This document shows positions 1 through 6,934 of a stretch of 11,547 nt of DNA, one piece after another. The stretch is from an uncultured Bacteroidota bacterium (GTDB taxonomy: Bacteria > Bacteroidota > Bacteroidia > Bacteroidales > P3), in the NCBI GenBank assembly GCA_900545215.1, contig UQXW01000059.1, positions 1-11,547 on the forward strand. The letters run 5' to 3'. The notes under the pieces were generated by a model. The model ran no database searches. It saw only the letters and a program-made list of their open reading frames with translations, and was not told the origin of the DNA. Positions within the stretch are counted from its first letter, which is position 1. Every line of letters starts with the position of its first letter. Position numbers and translations under genes: made by a program.

Positions 1-794
1 CCCGCTACAAGTACAACGGCAAGGAGAAAGACCCCGAGAGCGGATTGCACTACTACGGAGCGAGGTACTATGACAGCGATATAAGTCAATGGTTGAGCAT
101 CGACCCTATGGCGGACAAGTATCCGAGCCTCAGCCCATATATCTACTGTGCGGATAATCCTGTGAATATAATAGACCCAGATGGAAGAGAGATTTGGGAA
201 CCACAAGTTACAAGACAAGGCAAAGTGTCCTATGTTGCAGAAAAAGGAGACACAAAAGAAACATTCAGAAATCAATATGGATTGTCTCTCCAACAAGTTA
301 ATAATATCTTCAAAGGTGTATCACAAGTAAAGACCGGTACAAGAATTTCGGGAGATAAAGTAAAAGCCGTTACAGGTTCTGATATATTGAAATTGAACCT
401 ATCTAAACAGGCAACAAAAGAAAGATTTGTGTATCAGGTTGGATTTGCAATCTTGCATACAAAAGTAACAACTAATAGTTCTATTGTAGATCTATCAAAA
501 TACATAAAGCTACATGGTAGCACAGGAGAACAGAATAATCGTAATTATTCCGGAAATTTCAAATTCCCATTATTTGATGGCAAAACTATACAGATATGGT
601 ATTTTAATAGCTCTTTTAGTGGTGAATATCCAAAAATAAGATGGGAGCGACAGAAAGAAAATATTGGCATTATTCCACCAAGAATGTTACATAATTATAT
701 TCAATTTCCAACCGGACAATATGGAATACAGAGACTAATGATAACCATTCCGATTGAATCAAATAAAATATTCTACAAAACATATGTAAAATGA
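1..794 (+). CDS. RHS-repeat protein, C-terminal core and variable tip (5' end outside window)
   Basis: The reading frame is already open at base 3, so this is the last 263 residues of a larger protein. Visible residues 1-61 are the RHS-associated core: YKYNGKEKD, then YYGARYYDS, SIDPMADKYPSLSPY, and the closing DPDG (bases 174-185). In this family the core ends a beta-cage that encloses a C-terminal toxin tip. About 200 tip residues follow. Their first part (about bases 225-368, SYVAEKGDT...YGLSLQQVNNIF) resembles a degenerate LysM repeat. The rest looks beta-rich and aromatic, and I recognise no nuclease, deaminase or protease motif in it. The start is not in the window; the internal TTG at 45 is not a real start. 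The stop overlaps the next gene's ATG (ATGA at 791-794), suggesting translational coupling. Base composition drops sharply after the core (34 of 60 G+C in 1-60, 18 of 60 in 541-600), as expected of swapped tips. Toxin function is inferred. Confidence 0.85.
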   Translation, partial: RYKYNGKEKDPESGLHYYGARYYDSDISQWLSIDPMADKYPSLSPYIYCADNPVNIIDPDGREIWEPQVTRQGKVSYVAEKGDTKETFRNQYGLSLQQVNNIFKGVSQVKTGTRISGDKVKAVTGSDILKLNLSKQATKERFVYQVGFAILHTKVTTNSSIVDLSKYIKLHGSTGEQNNRNYSGNFKFPLFDGKTIQIWYFNSSFSGEYPKIRWERQKENIGIIPPRMLHNYIQFPTGQYGIQRLMITIPIESNKIFYKTYVK

Positions 795-1444
795 TACTTA
801 AGGGATTAGTTGTAATAATTTGTGTCATATTGATTTCAGGGTATAAATATATCTTTGCACAAGAAGGATACACTTGTAATGTGTCTGTACATAATTTACC
901 TCAGGACGGATTAAAAGAAGATATTTTTGAGGTATTAGGCAAACCAACAAAATCATGTATTAGAAGTTTCGGGCATTGGGGAGTGGTATATGAAGATGGA
1001 AATCCTTGTACAGATTGTCCATTGAGAATGGATACTGTAAATTTTCATGTATATGAGGCTTATGGTTTAACTTACTATGAACGAAATGATAGTTTGTTTC
1101 TATGCTCAGTGCAATTCAATCAAACGACATACGATAGTTGCTGCATTCAAATAGGCGATGATTGTTTAAATGAAAACTATTCGATGGATAGTTTTATAGA
1201 GTCCTGTAATGTTACATACGATAGGAAAGAACATCTGTTTAGTGGAGTTGATCCTATGACAGGAGATTTTTTACCGGAACACTATGTATTTAATGTGAGA
1301 GATATATCTCGGAAATACTCATGCATTACTGCATGCTTTAATTCTGTCGGAAAGTTGGTTTATATAGAATTTGATATTCTATATTACTTTCCACCTGTTA
1401 TTTTGCCACAGTCAAGCAAGACTTCAACAGAACAGATTGAATAA
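791..1444 (+). CDS. Cys-rich secreted protein, candidate immunity protein for the RHS tip
   Basis: This 217-residue protein starts inside the stop of the RHS gene (ATGA). Residues 1-23 look like a signal peptide: a short Lys-containing start, a hydrophobic run (LVVIICVILI) and likely cleavage after IFA. The mature part has 11 cysteines, including DSCC and PCTDC, which suits disulfide-bonded folding in the periplasm. The segment EDIFEVLGKPTKS followed by a GVVYEDG stretch resembles the hydrophobic-hhGxP start seen in several small alpha/beta proteins. I cannot name a family. Cognate immunity genes normally lie directly after an RHS tip, so position and overlap make immunity the leading guess. 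If correct, its export implies that the toxin is met in the periplasm or at the envelope. An accessory subunit of the tip is the main alternative. Confidence 0.7.
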   Translation: MILKGLVVIICVILISGYKYIFAQEGYTCNVSVHNLPQDGLKEDIFEVLGKPTKSCIRSFGHWGVVYEDGNPCTDCPLRMDTVNFHVYEAYGLTYYERNDSLFLCSVQFNQTTYDSCCIQIGDDCLNENYSMDSFIESCNVTYDRKEHLFSGVDPMTGDFLPEHYVFNVRDISRKYSCITACFNSVGKLVYIEFDILYYFPPVILPQSSKTSTEQIE

Positions 1445-1501
1445 TCTACTGTAAGTTCAAGAAAGAAGTGTTTTTGTAGAGTTTGATTCAAAAGTAAGAA
1501 T

Positions 1502-1999
1502 ATGAAAAATATAGTAATAATACTTATTGCAGTCTTATTGTTTTCCTGTAACCACAAAGCAGCAAACGACTTTATTGACTTGGGAACGAGTACGGTTCAA
1601 TATAACTCTGTTGATGAATACTTGGCAGAGAAAAAAAAGGAAATACAGAACGATAGCACATGGATAGAATTTATGTTCTTGAACAACCCTTACAATCTGA
1701 ATGATGACAATCTGGTATCCATCTATGTAAATTACCATTTGGTTTATAGAGGCATATATCAAAAACATCTTGGATTAAAAGGATTACCCGATGATATTTT
1801 TGCCAAGAGTTCGAGAATGATTATCACAATGGAAGTACTGACAGACAAGAATAAGCGAACTATATGGCAGCATAATTTTCAGAGCAAGACGGTCTTTTCT
1901 TGGAACAAAGATTATAAGATAATTTATTGCGGATTTTTTCCCACAAATGAAGACGTAGAGAGGGTTTATTTTATACCTCAATCAGAGCCGATGAAATAA
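1502..1999 (+). CDS. small lipoprotein, second candidate immunity or accessory protein
   Basis: This 165-residue protein has a lipoprotein signal: MKNIVIILIAVLLFSC, with a lipobox LFSC at residues 13-16 and Cys16 as the lipidation site. The residues after Cys (NHKAAN) lack the acidic cluster that marks surface export of Bacteroidota lipoproteins, so I infer that it faces the periplasm. The rest is a compact, aromatic-rich sequence with no motif I recognise. It lies 57 bases after the Cys-rich gene on the same strand, with no convincing terminator or TAnnTTTG promoter between, so cotranscription with the RHS tip is likely. Its AT-rich composition matches the tip and differs from the core genes downstream. 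It could be a second immunity protein, an orphan immunity gene left by an earlier tip, or unrelated cargo. Confidence 0.65.
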   Translation: MKNIVIILIAVLLFSCNHKAANDFIDLGTSTVQYNSVDEYLAEKKKEIQNDSTWIEFMFLNNPYNLNDDNLVSIYVNYHLVYRGIYQKHLGLKGLPDDIFAKSSRMIITMEVLTDKNKRTIWQHNFQSKTVFSWNKDYKIIYCGFFPTNEDVERVYFIPQSEPMK

Positions 2000-2297
2000 A
2001 AGCTATTTGTAAATTCACAATAGAAAGCATTTCTATGCTTAACGATATTTGTATTCTCGTCAAACGCTAACACCACGAGATAAGATTAAAAAGCATAAAC
2101 TCCAAAAAAGAACGAATATCCATCACCAAGGAGAATGAAAACGGACAAAGGAACGGCATAACAGCACGACACAGCTACACAACTATTTGGAAACCCGACA
2201 GACGCCATCGGCTACACAAGCCATAGCCGTTACGCCATTGCGGCAGTACAACAATTAGCGATGCCTTAGGTTGGAAAGCAAGTCGCACCGATGCTTT
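2000..2297. other. intergenic region without a supportable gene
   Basis: Neither strand has a convincing reading frame here. A small hairpin (AAGCAT 2025-2030, loop TTCT, ATGCTT 2035-2040) lies 25 bases after the lipoprotein stop but has no T-tract. Composition becomes less AT-rich from about 2150, where a 35-codon stop-to-stop frame (2162-2266) has coding-like composition but no recognisable protein; it may be a remnant. A further hairpin (AAAGCA 2275-2280, TGCTTT 2292-2297) abuts the rsmI stop and may be a weak terminator. This is the junction between the accessory RHS locus and core genes. Confidence 0.5.
2275..2297 (-). terminator. weak hairpin at the 3' end of rsmI
   Basis: AAAGCA (2275-2280) and TGCTTT (2292-2297) form a 6-bp stem with an 11-base loop directly after the rsmI stop codon. 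The only T residues on the minus strand are within the stem arm, and no T-tract follows. It could slow transcription from either side of this convergent junction, but the call is weak. Confidence 0.3.
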
Positions 2298-2966
2298 TCA
2301 GTCTTGTTTGCCGGCAAGGACGATGACAAATTCGCCTTTGGCTTGTTTGTCTTTATACAGAGTGCTTATTTCGAGAAGAGTTCCGCGTATGGTTTCTTCA
2401 AATTTCTTGCTTATCTCTCGTGAGATGCTGACTTGTCGTTCGTCTCCGAAGGTTTCACGAAATTGTTCCAAGGTTTTGCCTATTCTATGGGGAGATTCGT
2501 AGAATATCATGGTGCGTTTCTCTTCTTTAAGGGCTTCGAGTTTGGATTGTCTGCCTTTTTTATGTGGCAGGAAGCCTTCAAAGGTGAAGCGTTCCGCAGG
2601 AAGTCCCGAACATACCAAGGCAGGAACAAAGGCGGTTGCTCCGGGCAGGGCTCGGACTTCAACATTGTTTTTTACGCATTCTCTGACCAAAAGAAAACCC
2701 GGGTCGGAGATTGCCGGAGTTCCGGCATCGGTTATCAAGGCTATGTCTTCGCCGCTTTTCAGTCTTTGAACAATCCCTGCCACGTTTTGATGTTCGTTAA
2801 AGAGATGGTGTGCCTGCACCGGGGTTGTTATATTGAAATGATTGAGCAGCGGTCTTGAAGTGCGGGTATCCTCTGCAAGTATGAGGCTTACCTCTTGCAG
2901 CGTCTTGACAGCCCGAACGGTCATGTCATCGAGGTTGCCTATGGGAGTGGGAACAAGGTATAGCAT
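2298..2966 (-). CDS. rsmI: 16S rRNA (cytidine1402-2'-O)-methyltransferase RsmI
   Basis: RsmI uses SAM to 2'-O-methylate C1402 of 16S rRNA in the ribosomal P site, acting in the cytoplasm on the small subunit. The 222 residues carry the family signatures in order: LYLVPTPIGNLDDMT (2-16), EDTR (32-35), LITDAGTPAISDPG (77-90), LPGATAFVPALVCSG (107-121), FEGFLPHKKGR (129-139), FYESPHRI (155-162), REISKKFEE (183-191) and KGEFVIVLAG (210-219). Length is normal for the shorter Bacteroidota forms. The start at 2966 is secure because an in-frame TGA lies 12 bases upstream. The gene follows yebC on the same strand, but a terminator-like hairpin lies between them, ending only 18 bases before the ATG. 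No full TAnnTTTG promoter is visible in the gap, so it may depend on read-through from yebC. Confidence 0.96.
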   Translation of the reverse strand: MLYLVPTPIGNLDDMTVRAVKTLQEVSLILAEDTRTSRPLLNHFNITTPVQAHHLFNEHQNVAGIVQRLKSGEDIALITDAGTPAISDPGFLLVRECVKNNVEVRALPGATAFVPALVCSGLPAERFTFEGFLPHKKGRQSKLEALKEEKRTMIFYESPHRIGKTLEQFRETFGDERQVSISREISKKFEETIRGTLLEISTLYKDKQAKGEFVIVLAGKQD

Positions 2967-2984
2967 GTTCGTCGTTCATTGTTG

Positions 2985-3051
2985 AAAAAATATCCGCAGA
3001 CTTATCCCTCTCGATTGCCTGTGCAAGCGAAAGACTGACCCTGCGGATATT
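2985..3051 (-). terminator. long-loop intrinsic terminator or attenuator between yebC and rsmI
   Basis: CTGCGGATATT (3041-3051) and AATATCCGCAG (2989-2999) form a perfect 11-bp stem. On the minus strand it runs into six T residues (2985-2990, two shared with the stem base), so it reads as an intrinsic terminator for transcripts from yebC. The 41-base loop can itself fold: TTGC (3015-3018) pairs with GCAA (3023-3026), flanked by TCG and CGA. It begins 22 bases after the yebC stop and ends 18 bases before the rsmI start, so it could attenuate rsmI. Confidence 0.72.
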
Positions 3052-3073
3052 CCGTTATTCCGTTTTGTGTTTT

Positions 3074-3814
3074 CTATTCTTCTTCGAGTAGTTCGTCTGT
3101 CAGTTCCAAAGTGTGATATACAGCTTGCACATCATCATCTTCTTCCAACATGTTAATGAGTTTCATCACCTTCTTACCTTCTTCCAAAGGAAGTTCGGTG
3201 GTGGTATTAGGTATTCTTTGCAGTTCCGCACTTTCGCATTCGATGTTTGCTTCTTCCAATGCTTTCTGCATGGCTGCGAAGTCTTCCATCTTTGTATATA
3301 CGGTAAAGTAATTGTCTTCCCTTTCTATATCCTCGGCTCCTGCTTCTATCAGTTGCATTTCCAAATCATCGGGATTTTTGTCTCCGATTGCTATTTGGAA
3401 GACCCCTTTCCTTTGAAAGATAAATCCCAAAGAACCGTTCGTACCCAAGGTTCCGCCGAACTTGTTGAAGATGGAGCGAACCGCAGCCACTGTACGGTTG
3501 TTGTTGTCCGTAAGGCATTCCACGAATACTGCGATGCCGTGAGGAGCATAACACTCGAAAGTCAACTCCTGCAAGGCAGCGGTGTTCTTGTCGCCTGCTT
3601 TGTTGATTGCTCTTTGCAGTGTATCTTTCGGCATGTTGGCACCCTTTGCATTGGCTACCGCCAAACGCAATCTTGCGTTTGAATCGGGGTCGGGACCGCC
3701 TTCTTTGACTGCAACGGTTATATCTTTGATTATTTTGGAGAATATCTTTGAACGTTTGCTATCCAAAGCTCCTTTTTTCCTCTTAATGGTCGACCATTTG
3801 TTATGTCCTGACAT
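3074..3814 (-). CDS. yebC: YebC/PmpR family regulatory or translation-associated protein
   Basis: The protein opens with the invariant family start MSGHNKWSTIKRKKG and continues with DSKRSKIFSKIIKDITVAVK, GGPDPDSNARLRLAV and NMPKDTLQRAI. A mid segment (YAPHGIAVFVECLTDNNNRT) and an F-NKFGGTLGTNGSLGFIF stretch complete the signature. At 246 residues it matches the usual length and has an acidic C-terminus (LLEEE). YebC proteins were annotated as DNA-binding transcriptional regulators (PmpR); more recent work links members to relief of ribosome stalling at proline-rich stretches. The sequence alone cannot decide which role applies. The gene lies 52 bases after trpS on the same strand with no TAnnTTTG promoter in the gap, so a trpS-yebC transcript is likely. 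A terminator follows its stop. Confidence 0.95.
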   Translation of the reverse strand: MSGHNKWSTIKRKKGALDSKRSKIFSKIIKDITVAVKEGGPDPDSNARLRLAVANAKGANMPKDTLQRAINKAGDKNTAALQELTFECYAPHGIAVFVECLTDNNNRTVAAVRSIFNKFGGTLGTNGSLGFIFQRKGVFQIAIGDKNPDDLEMQLIEAGAEDIEREDNYFTVYTKMEDFAAMQKALEEANIECESAELQRIPNTTTELPLEEGKKVMKLINMLEEDDDVQAVYHTLELTDELLEEE

Positions 3815-3866
3815 TCTTTATTGCTTTTTATATGTTAAACTCTTTGTTTTCTGTTCTTCCTATCGC

Positions 3867-4862
3867 TTATATGCTGCGAAATCCTATGATTTCCCTTACT
3901 TCGTTTATCGTTTTCCTTGCGGACGCTCTTGCCTTCTCGCTGCCTTCTCTTGCTATGCGTGAAAGGTATAGGTCATCGGCTTCGACCTCTTTTATTCTTT
4001 CTCTTATCGGAGCAACGAAAACTTCCATGTCTTCGGCAAGTTGCTTCTTCAAATCGCCGTATCTTATGCTGCAATCGGCATAACGAGCCTCGAATTCCAT
4101 GACCGTTTCTTCCTTTCCGACAAGTCTCAGGAGCGAGAAAAGGTTCTCTATTTCCGGACTTTTGGGAGAGTTCGGTGTTTGAGGACCTGCATCCGTCTTT
4201 GCACGCATTATTTTCTTTTTCAGAACGCTTGGTTCATCGACAAGGTAAATCGTGGCACTTTCTCCTTCGCTTTTGCTCATCTTTCCGCTGCCGTCCAAGC
4301 CCGGAACCTTGACCAATTCGTTTCCGAAGTTGTATGCCACCGGTTCTTTGAAGTAATCAACACCGTACATACGATTAAAACGTGCCGCAAAGGTACGTGT
4401 CATCTCCAGATGTTGCTCTTGGTCTTTGCCGACAGGTACCGCATCGGCTCTGTGTAGAAGTATGTCGGCTGCCATCAGCGTAGGATAGGTAAGCAAGCCT
4501 GCATTGACGTTATTGGGGTTTTGCCTCACCTTATCCTTGAAAGAAGTTACCCTTTCCAACTCGCCTAAATAAGCATTCATATTAAGGTACATGTAAAGTT
4601 CCACCACTTCCGGCACTTCGCTCTGCACGTAAATGGTGGCTTTTTCGGGGTCTAAGCCGCAAGCCACGTATTGTGCCAATACTGTTCTTACGTTTTGATG
4701 AATGTTTTTCGGATTGGGGTGTGTGGTCAGTGAGTGATAATCCGCCACAAAAAAATAACAGTTTGCTTCTTCTTGAAGTCTTATGAAGTTCTTTAATGCT
4801 CCGAAGTAGCTGCCCAAGTGTAAGTTACCCGTAGGACGCATTCCGCTGACTATTGTTTCCAT
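3867..4862 (-). CDS. trpS: tryptophanyl-tRNA synthetase
   Basis: TrpRS charges tRNA(Trp) with tryptophan in the cytoplasm and is a class I aminoacyl-tRNA synthetase. The 331 residues begin METIVSGMRPTGNLHLGSY, containing the HIGH-like element GNLHLGSY (12-19). YPTLMAADILLH (126-137) and VPVGKDQEQHLEM (142-154) form the typical tryptophan and ATP pocket region, and GSGKMSKSEG (191-200) contains the KMSKS loop. Length is normal. The chosen start gives the expected N-terminus of the family. A promoter -7 element (CAAAAGTA, 4868-4875; TACTTTTG on the minus strand) ends only 5 bases before the ATG, so the mRNA is probably leaderless or nearly so. The gene is divergent from glmS and is followed by yebC. 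Confidence 0.97.
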   Translation of the reverse strand: METIVSGMRPTGNLHLGSYFGALKNFIRLQEEANCYFFVADYHSLTTHPNPKNIHQNVRTVLAQYVACGLDPEKATIYVQSEVPEVVELYMYLNMNAYLGELERVTSFKDKVRQNPNNVNAGLLTYPTLMAADILLHRADAVPVGKDQEQHLEMTRTFAARFNRMYGVDYFKEPVAYNFGNELVKVPGLDGSGKMSKSEGESATIYLVDEPSVLKKKIMRAKTDAGPQTPNSPKSPEIENLFSLLRLVGKEETVMEFEARYADCSIRYGDLKKQLAEDMEVFVAPIRERIKEVEADDLYLSRIAREGSEKARASARKTINEVREIIGFRSI

Positions 4863-4867
4863 AGGTG

Positions 4868-4875
4868 CAAAAGTA
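4868..4875 (-). promoter_or_regulatory. trpS promoter, -7 element TACTTTTG
   Basis: On the minus strand this reads TACTTTTG, an exact match to the Bacteroidota -7 consensus TAnnTTTG. The -33 region about 18-19 bases upstream (GTTC) is a poor match to TTTG. Transcription would start within a few bases of the trpS ATG, which predicts little or no leader. Confidence 0.6.
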
Positions 4876-4929
4876 ACAATTTTTCACGACTTTGAACGGG
4901 CTTTCGGTGAAAAAACTCCTTGAAAGTGC

Positions 4930-4959
4930 TTTGAAGGACGCTTTTTTTGTGTAATTTTG
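4930..4959 (+). promoter_or_regulatory. glmS promoter, TTTG-N18-TAATTTTG
   Basis: TTTG at 4930-4933 and TAATTTTG at 4952-4959 are separated by 18 bases and match the Bacteroidota primary-sigma consensus at every fixed position. The predicted transcription start near 4964 gives a leader of about 36 bases. The leader has no Shine-Dalgarno sequence and is A/T-rich, as usual in this phylum. Confidence 0.75.
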
Positions 4960-4999
4960 CACGCAGTAAAAATAATCATATACCTAATATTGGATCATT

Positions 5000-6844
5000 A
5001 TGTGTGGAATTGTAGGATACATCGGAACGAAAGAAGCGTTCCCTATTTTGATTGAAGGTTTACACAGGCTTGAATACAGGGGTTATGACAGTGCCGGAGT
5101 GGCATTGCTTGACCATGACAATGAATTGCATGTTTATAAGACAAAGGGGAAAGTCGCAAATCTTGAAGCGTATTGCGAAGGCAAGAATGTAAGCGGAACA
5201 ATCGGTATTGCCCATACGCGTTGGGCAACTCATGGTGAGCCGTGCGACAAGAATGCTCACCCGCATTGTTCCCAAAGCGGCGAAATTGCGTTAATTCACA
5301 ACGGCATCATAGAGAATTATTCCTCCATCAAGGAATTTTTGAAAGGCGAAGGCTTCACATTCAAAACCCAAACCGATACCGAGGTATTGGTGCAACTCGT
5401 CGAGTATATGAAGAAAAAGTATGCTTGTTCGCTTTATGAGGCGGTTCAACATGCTTTATCGCAAGTCATAGGTGCGTACGCAATAGGAGTGATAGAGAAA
5501 AACAACCCCGATGTTTTGGTTGTGGCAAGGAAGAGCAGTCCTTTGGTGATAGGAATAGGCGAAAACGAATTCTTGGTAGGCTCGGACGCTTCCCCGATTA
5601 TAGAATACACCAAAAAGGTCGTTTATCTCGGGGACGAGGAAGTGGCAAAACTCGAAAGAGGCAAGGAGTTGGAGGTAAGAAACCTCGCAAACACCGTAAT
5701 TCGCCATGATGTGCAGGAATTGCAATTCTCTTTGAGCGAAATAGAAAAGGGTGGCTATCCTCACTTCATGCTGAAAGAAATCTTCGAACAGCCGAAGAGC
5801 CTTGCCATGTGCATGAACGGACGTCTCAACGAGCAGTTGCAGGAAATCAAATTGAGCGGAATAATAGACAACATAGAGCATTTCCGCAAGGCAAAGAGAA
5901 TTCTCATCTCAGCCTGCGGAACATCTTGGCATGCAGGTTTGATAGGCAAATATCTTTTCGAGACTTACTGCAAAATACCTGTGGAAGTGGAAGTGGCATC
6001 GGAGTTTCGTTACCGCAATCCGGTGATTATGCCCGATGATGTGCTGATTGCCATCTCGCAATCCGGCGAAACGGCAGACACTTTGGCAGCAATAGAACTT
6101 GCAAAAGCAAAAGGAGCCTTTGCTTACGGTATATGCAACGTTGTCGGCAGCAGTATTGCGAGAGCGACAATGACAGGTACCTACACGCATGCCGGTCCTG
6201 AAATAGGCGTTGCCTCGACCAAAGCTTTCACAACGCAGGTTGCCGTCCTTATAATGGTCGCTGCGACCATAGGAAAGGAGCTCGGAACGATAAGCGATGA
6301 GGATTACAAGCAGATAGTCACTGGATTGGAAACGATAGGAGACAAAATCAACGAAATATTGAAGCAATCCGACGAAATCGCTTCCCTATCGAAAATTTTT
6401 ACATACGCAAAGAATTTCATCTATTTGGGCAGAGGGTACAACTATCCCGTTGCCTTGGAAGGTGCATTGAAGCTTAAAGAGATTTCTTACATTCACGCCG
6501 AGGGCTATCCTGCCGCCGAGATGAAGCACGGTCCTATTGCCTTAATTGATGAAGAAATGCCGGTTGTGGTAATCGCTCCGAAGTACGGCTTCTACGAGAA
6601 AATACTAAGCAATGTTCAAGAAGTAAAGACGCGTAAAGGCAAAATAGTCGCCATCGTTACCAAGGGCGACGACAAAATCAAAGCTTTGGCGGATTATTCC
6701 ATAGAAATACCCGAGACGATAGACTGTTTGTCTCCGCTCTTGACGGTGATACCTTTGCAACTCCTTGCGTATCACATTGCCATAGCCAAAGGTCGCGATG
6801 TCGATCAACCGAGAAACCTCGCCAAATCCGTAACCGTGGAATAG
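5000..6844 (+). CDS. glmS: glutamine-fructose-6-phosphate aminotransferase (isomerizing)
   Basis: GlmS makes glucosamine-6-phosphate from fructose-6-phosphate and glutamine, the entry step to UDP-GlcNAc for peptidoglycan and LPS. The start is fixed by MCGIVGYIG: Cys2 becomes the N-terminal nucleophile of the type 2 glutaminase domain. HTRWATHG (72-79), HNGIIENY (100-107) and TDTEVL (125-130) follow. The isomerase half has two SIS domains: CGTSWHAG from Cys306, SQSGET (353-358), STKAFTTQV, then EGALKLKEISY from Glu487 and KHGP. The C-terminus DQPRNLAKSVTVE contains the catalytic Lys609 (the K603 equivalent in E. coli). At 614 residues it is full length. It has its own promoter, and no glmS ribozyme is visible in its short leader. 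A hairpin with a T-run follows the stop, and a nucleotidyltransferase-like DUF4301 gene lies downstream. Confidence 0.98.
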   Translation: MCGIVGYIGTKEAFPILIEGLHRLEYRGYDSAGVALLDHDNELHVYKTKGKVANLEAYCEGKNVSGTIGIAHTRWATHGEPCDKNAHPHCSQSGEIALIHNGIIENYSSIKEFLKGEGFTFKTQTDTEVLVQLVEYMKKKYACSLYEAVQHALSQVIGAYAIGVIEKNNPDVLVVARKSSPLVIGIGENEFLVGSDASPIIEYTKKVVYLGDEEVAKLERGKELEVRNLANTVIRHDVQELQFSLSEIEKGGYPHFMLKEIFEQPKSLAMCMNGRLNEQLQEIKLSGIIDNIEHFRKAKRILISACGTSWHAGLIGKYLFETYCKIPVEVEVASEFRYRNPVIMPDDVLIAISQSGETADTLAAIELAKAKGAFAYGICNVVGSSIARATMTGTYTHAGPEIGVASTKAFTTQVAVLIMVAATIGKELGTISDEDYKQIVTGLETIGDKINEILKQSDEIASLSKIFTYAKNFIYLGRGYNYPVALEGALKLKEISYIHAEGYPAAEMKHGPIALIDEEMPVVVIAPKYGFYEKILSNVQEVKTRKGKIVAIVTKGDDKIKALADYSIEIPETIDCLSPLLTVIPLQLLAYHIAIAKGRDVDQPRNLAKSVTVE

Positions 6845-6874
6845 CAATCGAAGATTTACATTAAAGAACAAAAG

Positions 6875-6914
6875 ACCGCTTCACGGCGTTTCCGATGACG
6901 TGGAGCGGTTTCTT
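6875..6914 (+). terminator. glmS terminator hairpin
   Basis: ACCGCTTCACG (6875-6885) pairs with CGTGGAGCGGT (6899-6909), giving 11 pairs including one G-U wobble and a 13-base loop, followed by TTTCTT. The T-run is short and broken, so termination may be incomplete. The 3' side overlaps the promoter of the next gene. Confidence 0.55.
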
Positions 6915-6921
6915 ACATTTG
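6889..6921 (+). promoter_or_regulatory. promoter of the DUF4301 gene, TTTC-N21-TACATTTG
   Basis: TACATTTG (6914-6921) matches the -7 consensus TAnnTTTG exactly. TTTC (6889-6892), 21 bases upstream, is one base from the -33 TTTG. The predicted start near 6926 leaves a leader of only about 9 bases before the ATG at 6935. The promoter is embedded in the glmS terminator hairpin. Confidence 0.55.
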
Positions 6922-6934
6922 ATTTTTGAAAACC

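Noticed and set aside
3113..3682. Plus-strand frame of 189 codons
   Set aside because: It lies antisense within yebC, whose protein is unmistakable; the frame is a shadow.
4960..4999. glmS ribozyme or riboswitch upstream of glmS
   Set aside because: The predicted leader is only about 36 bases, too short, and none of the ribozyme core is present.
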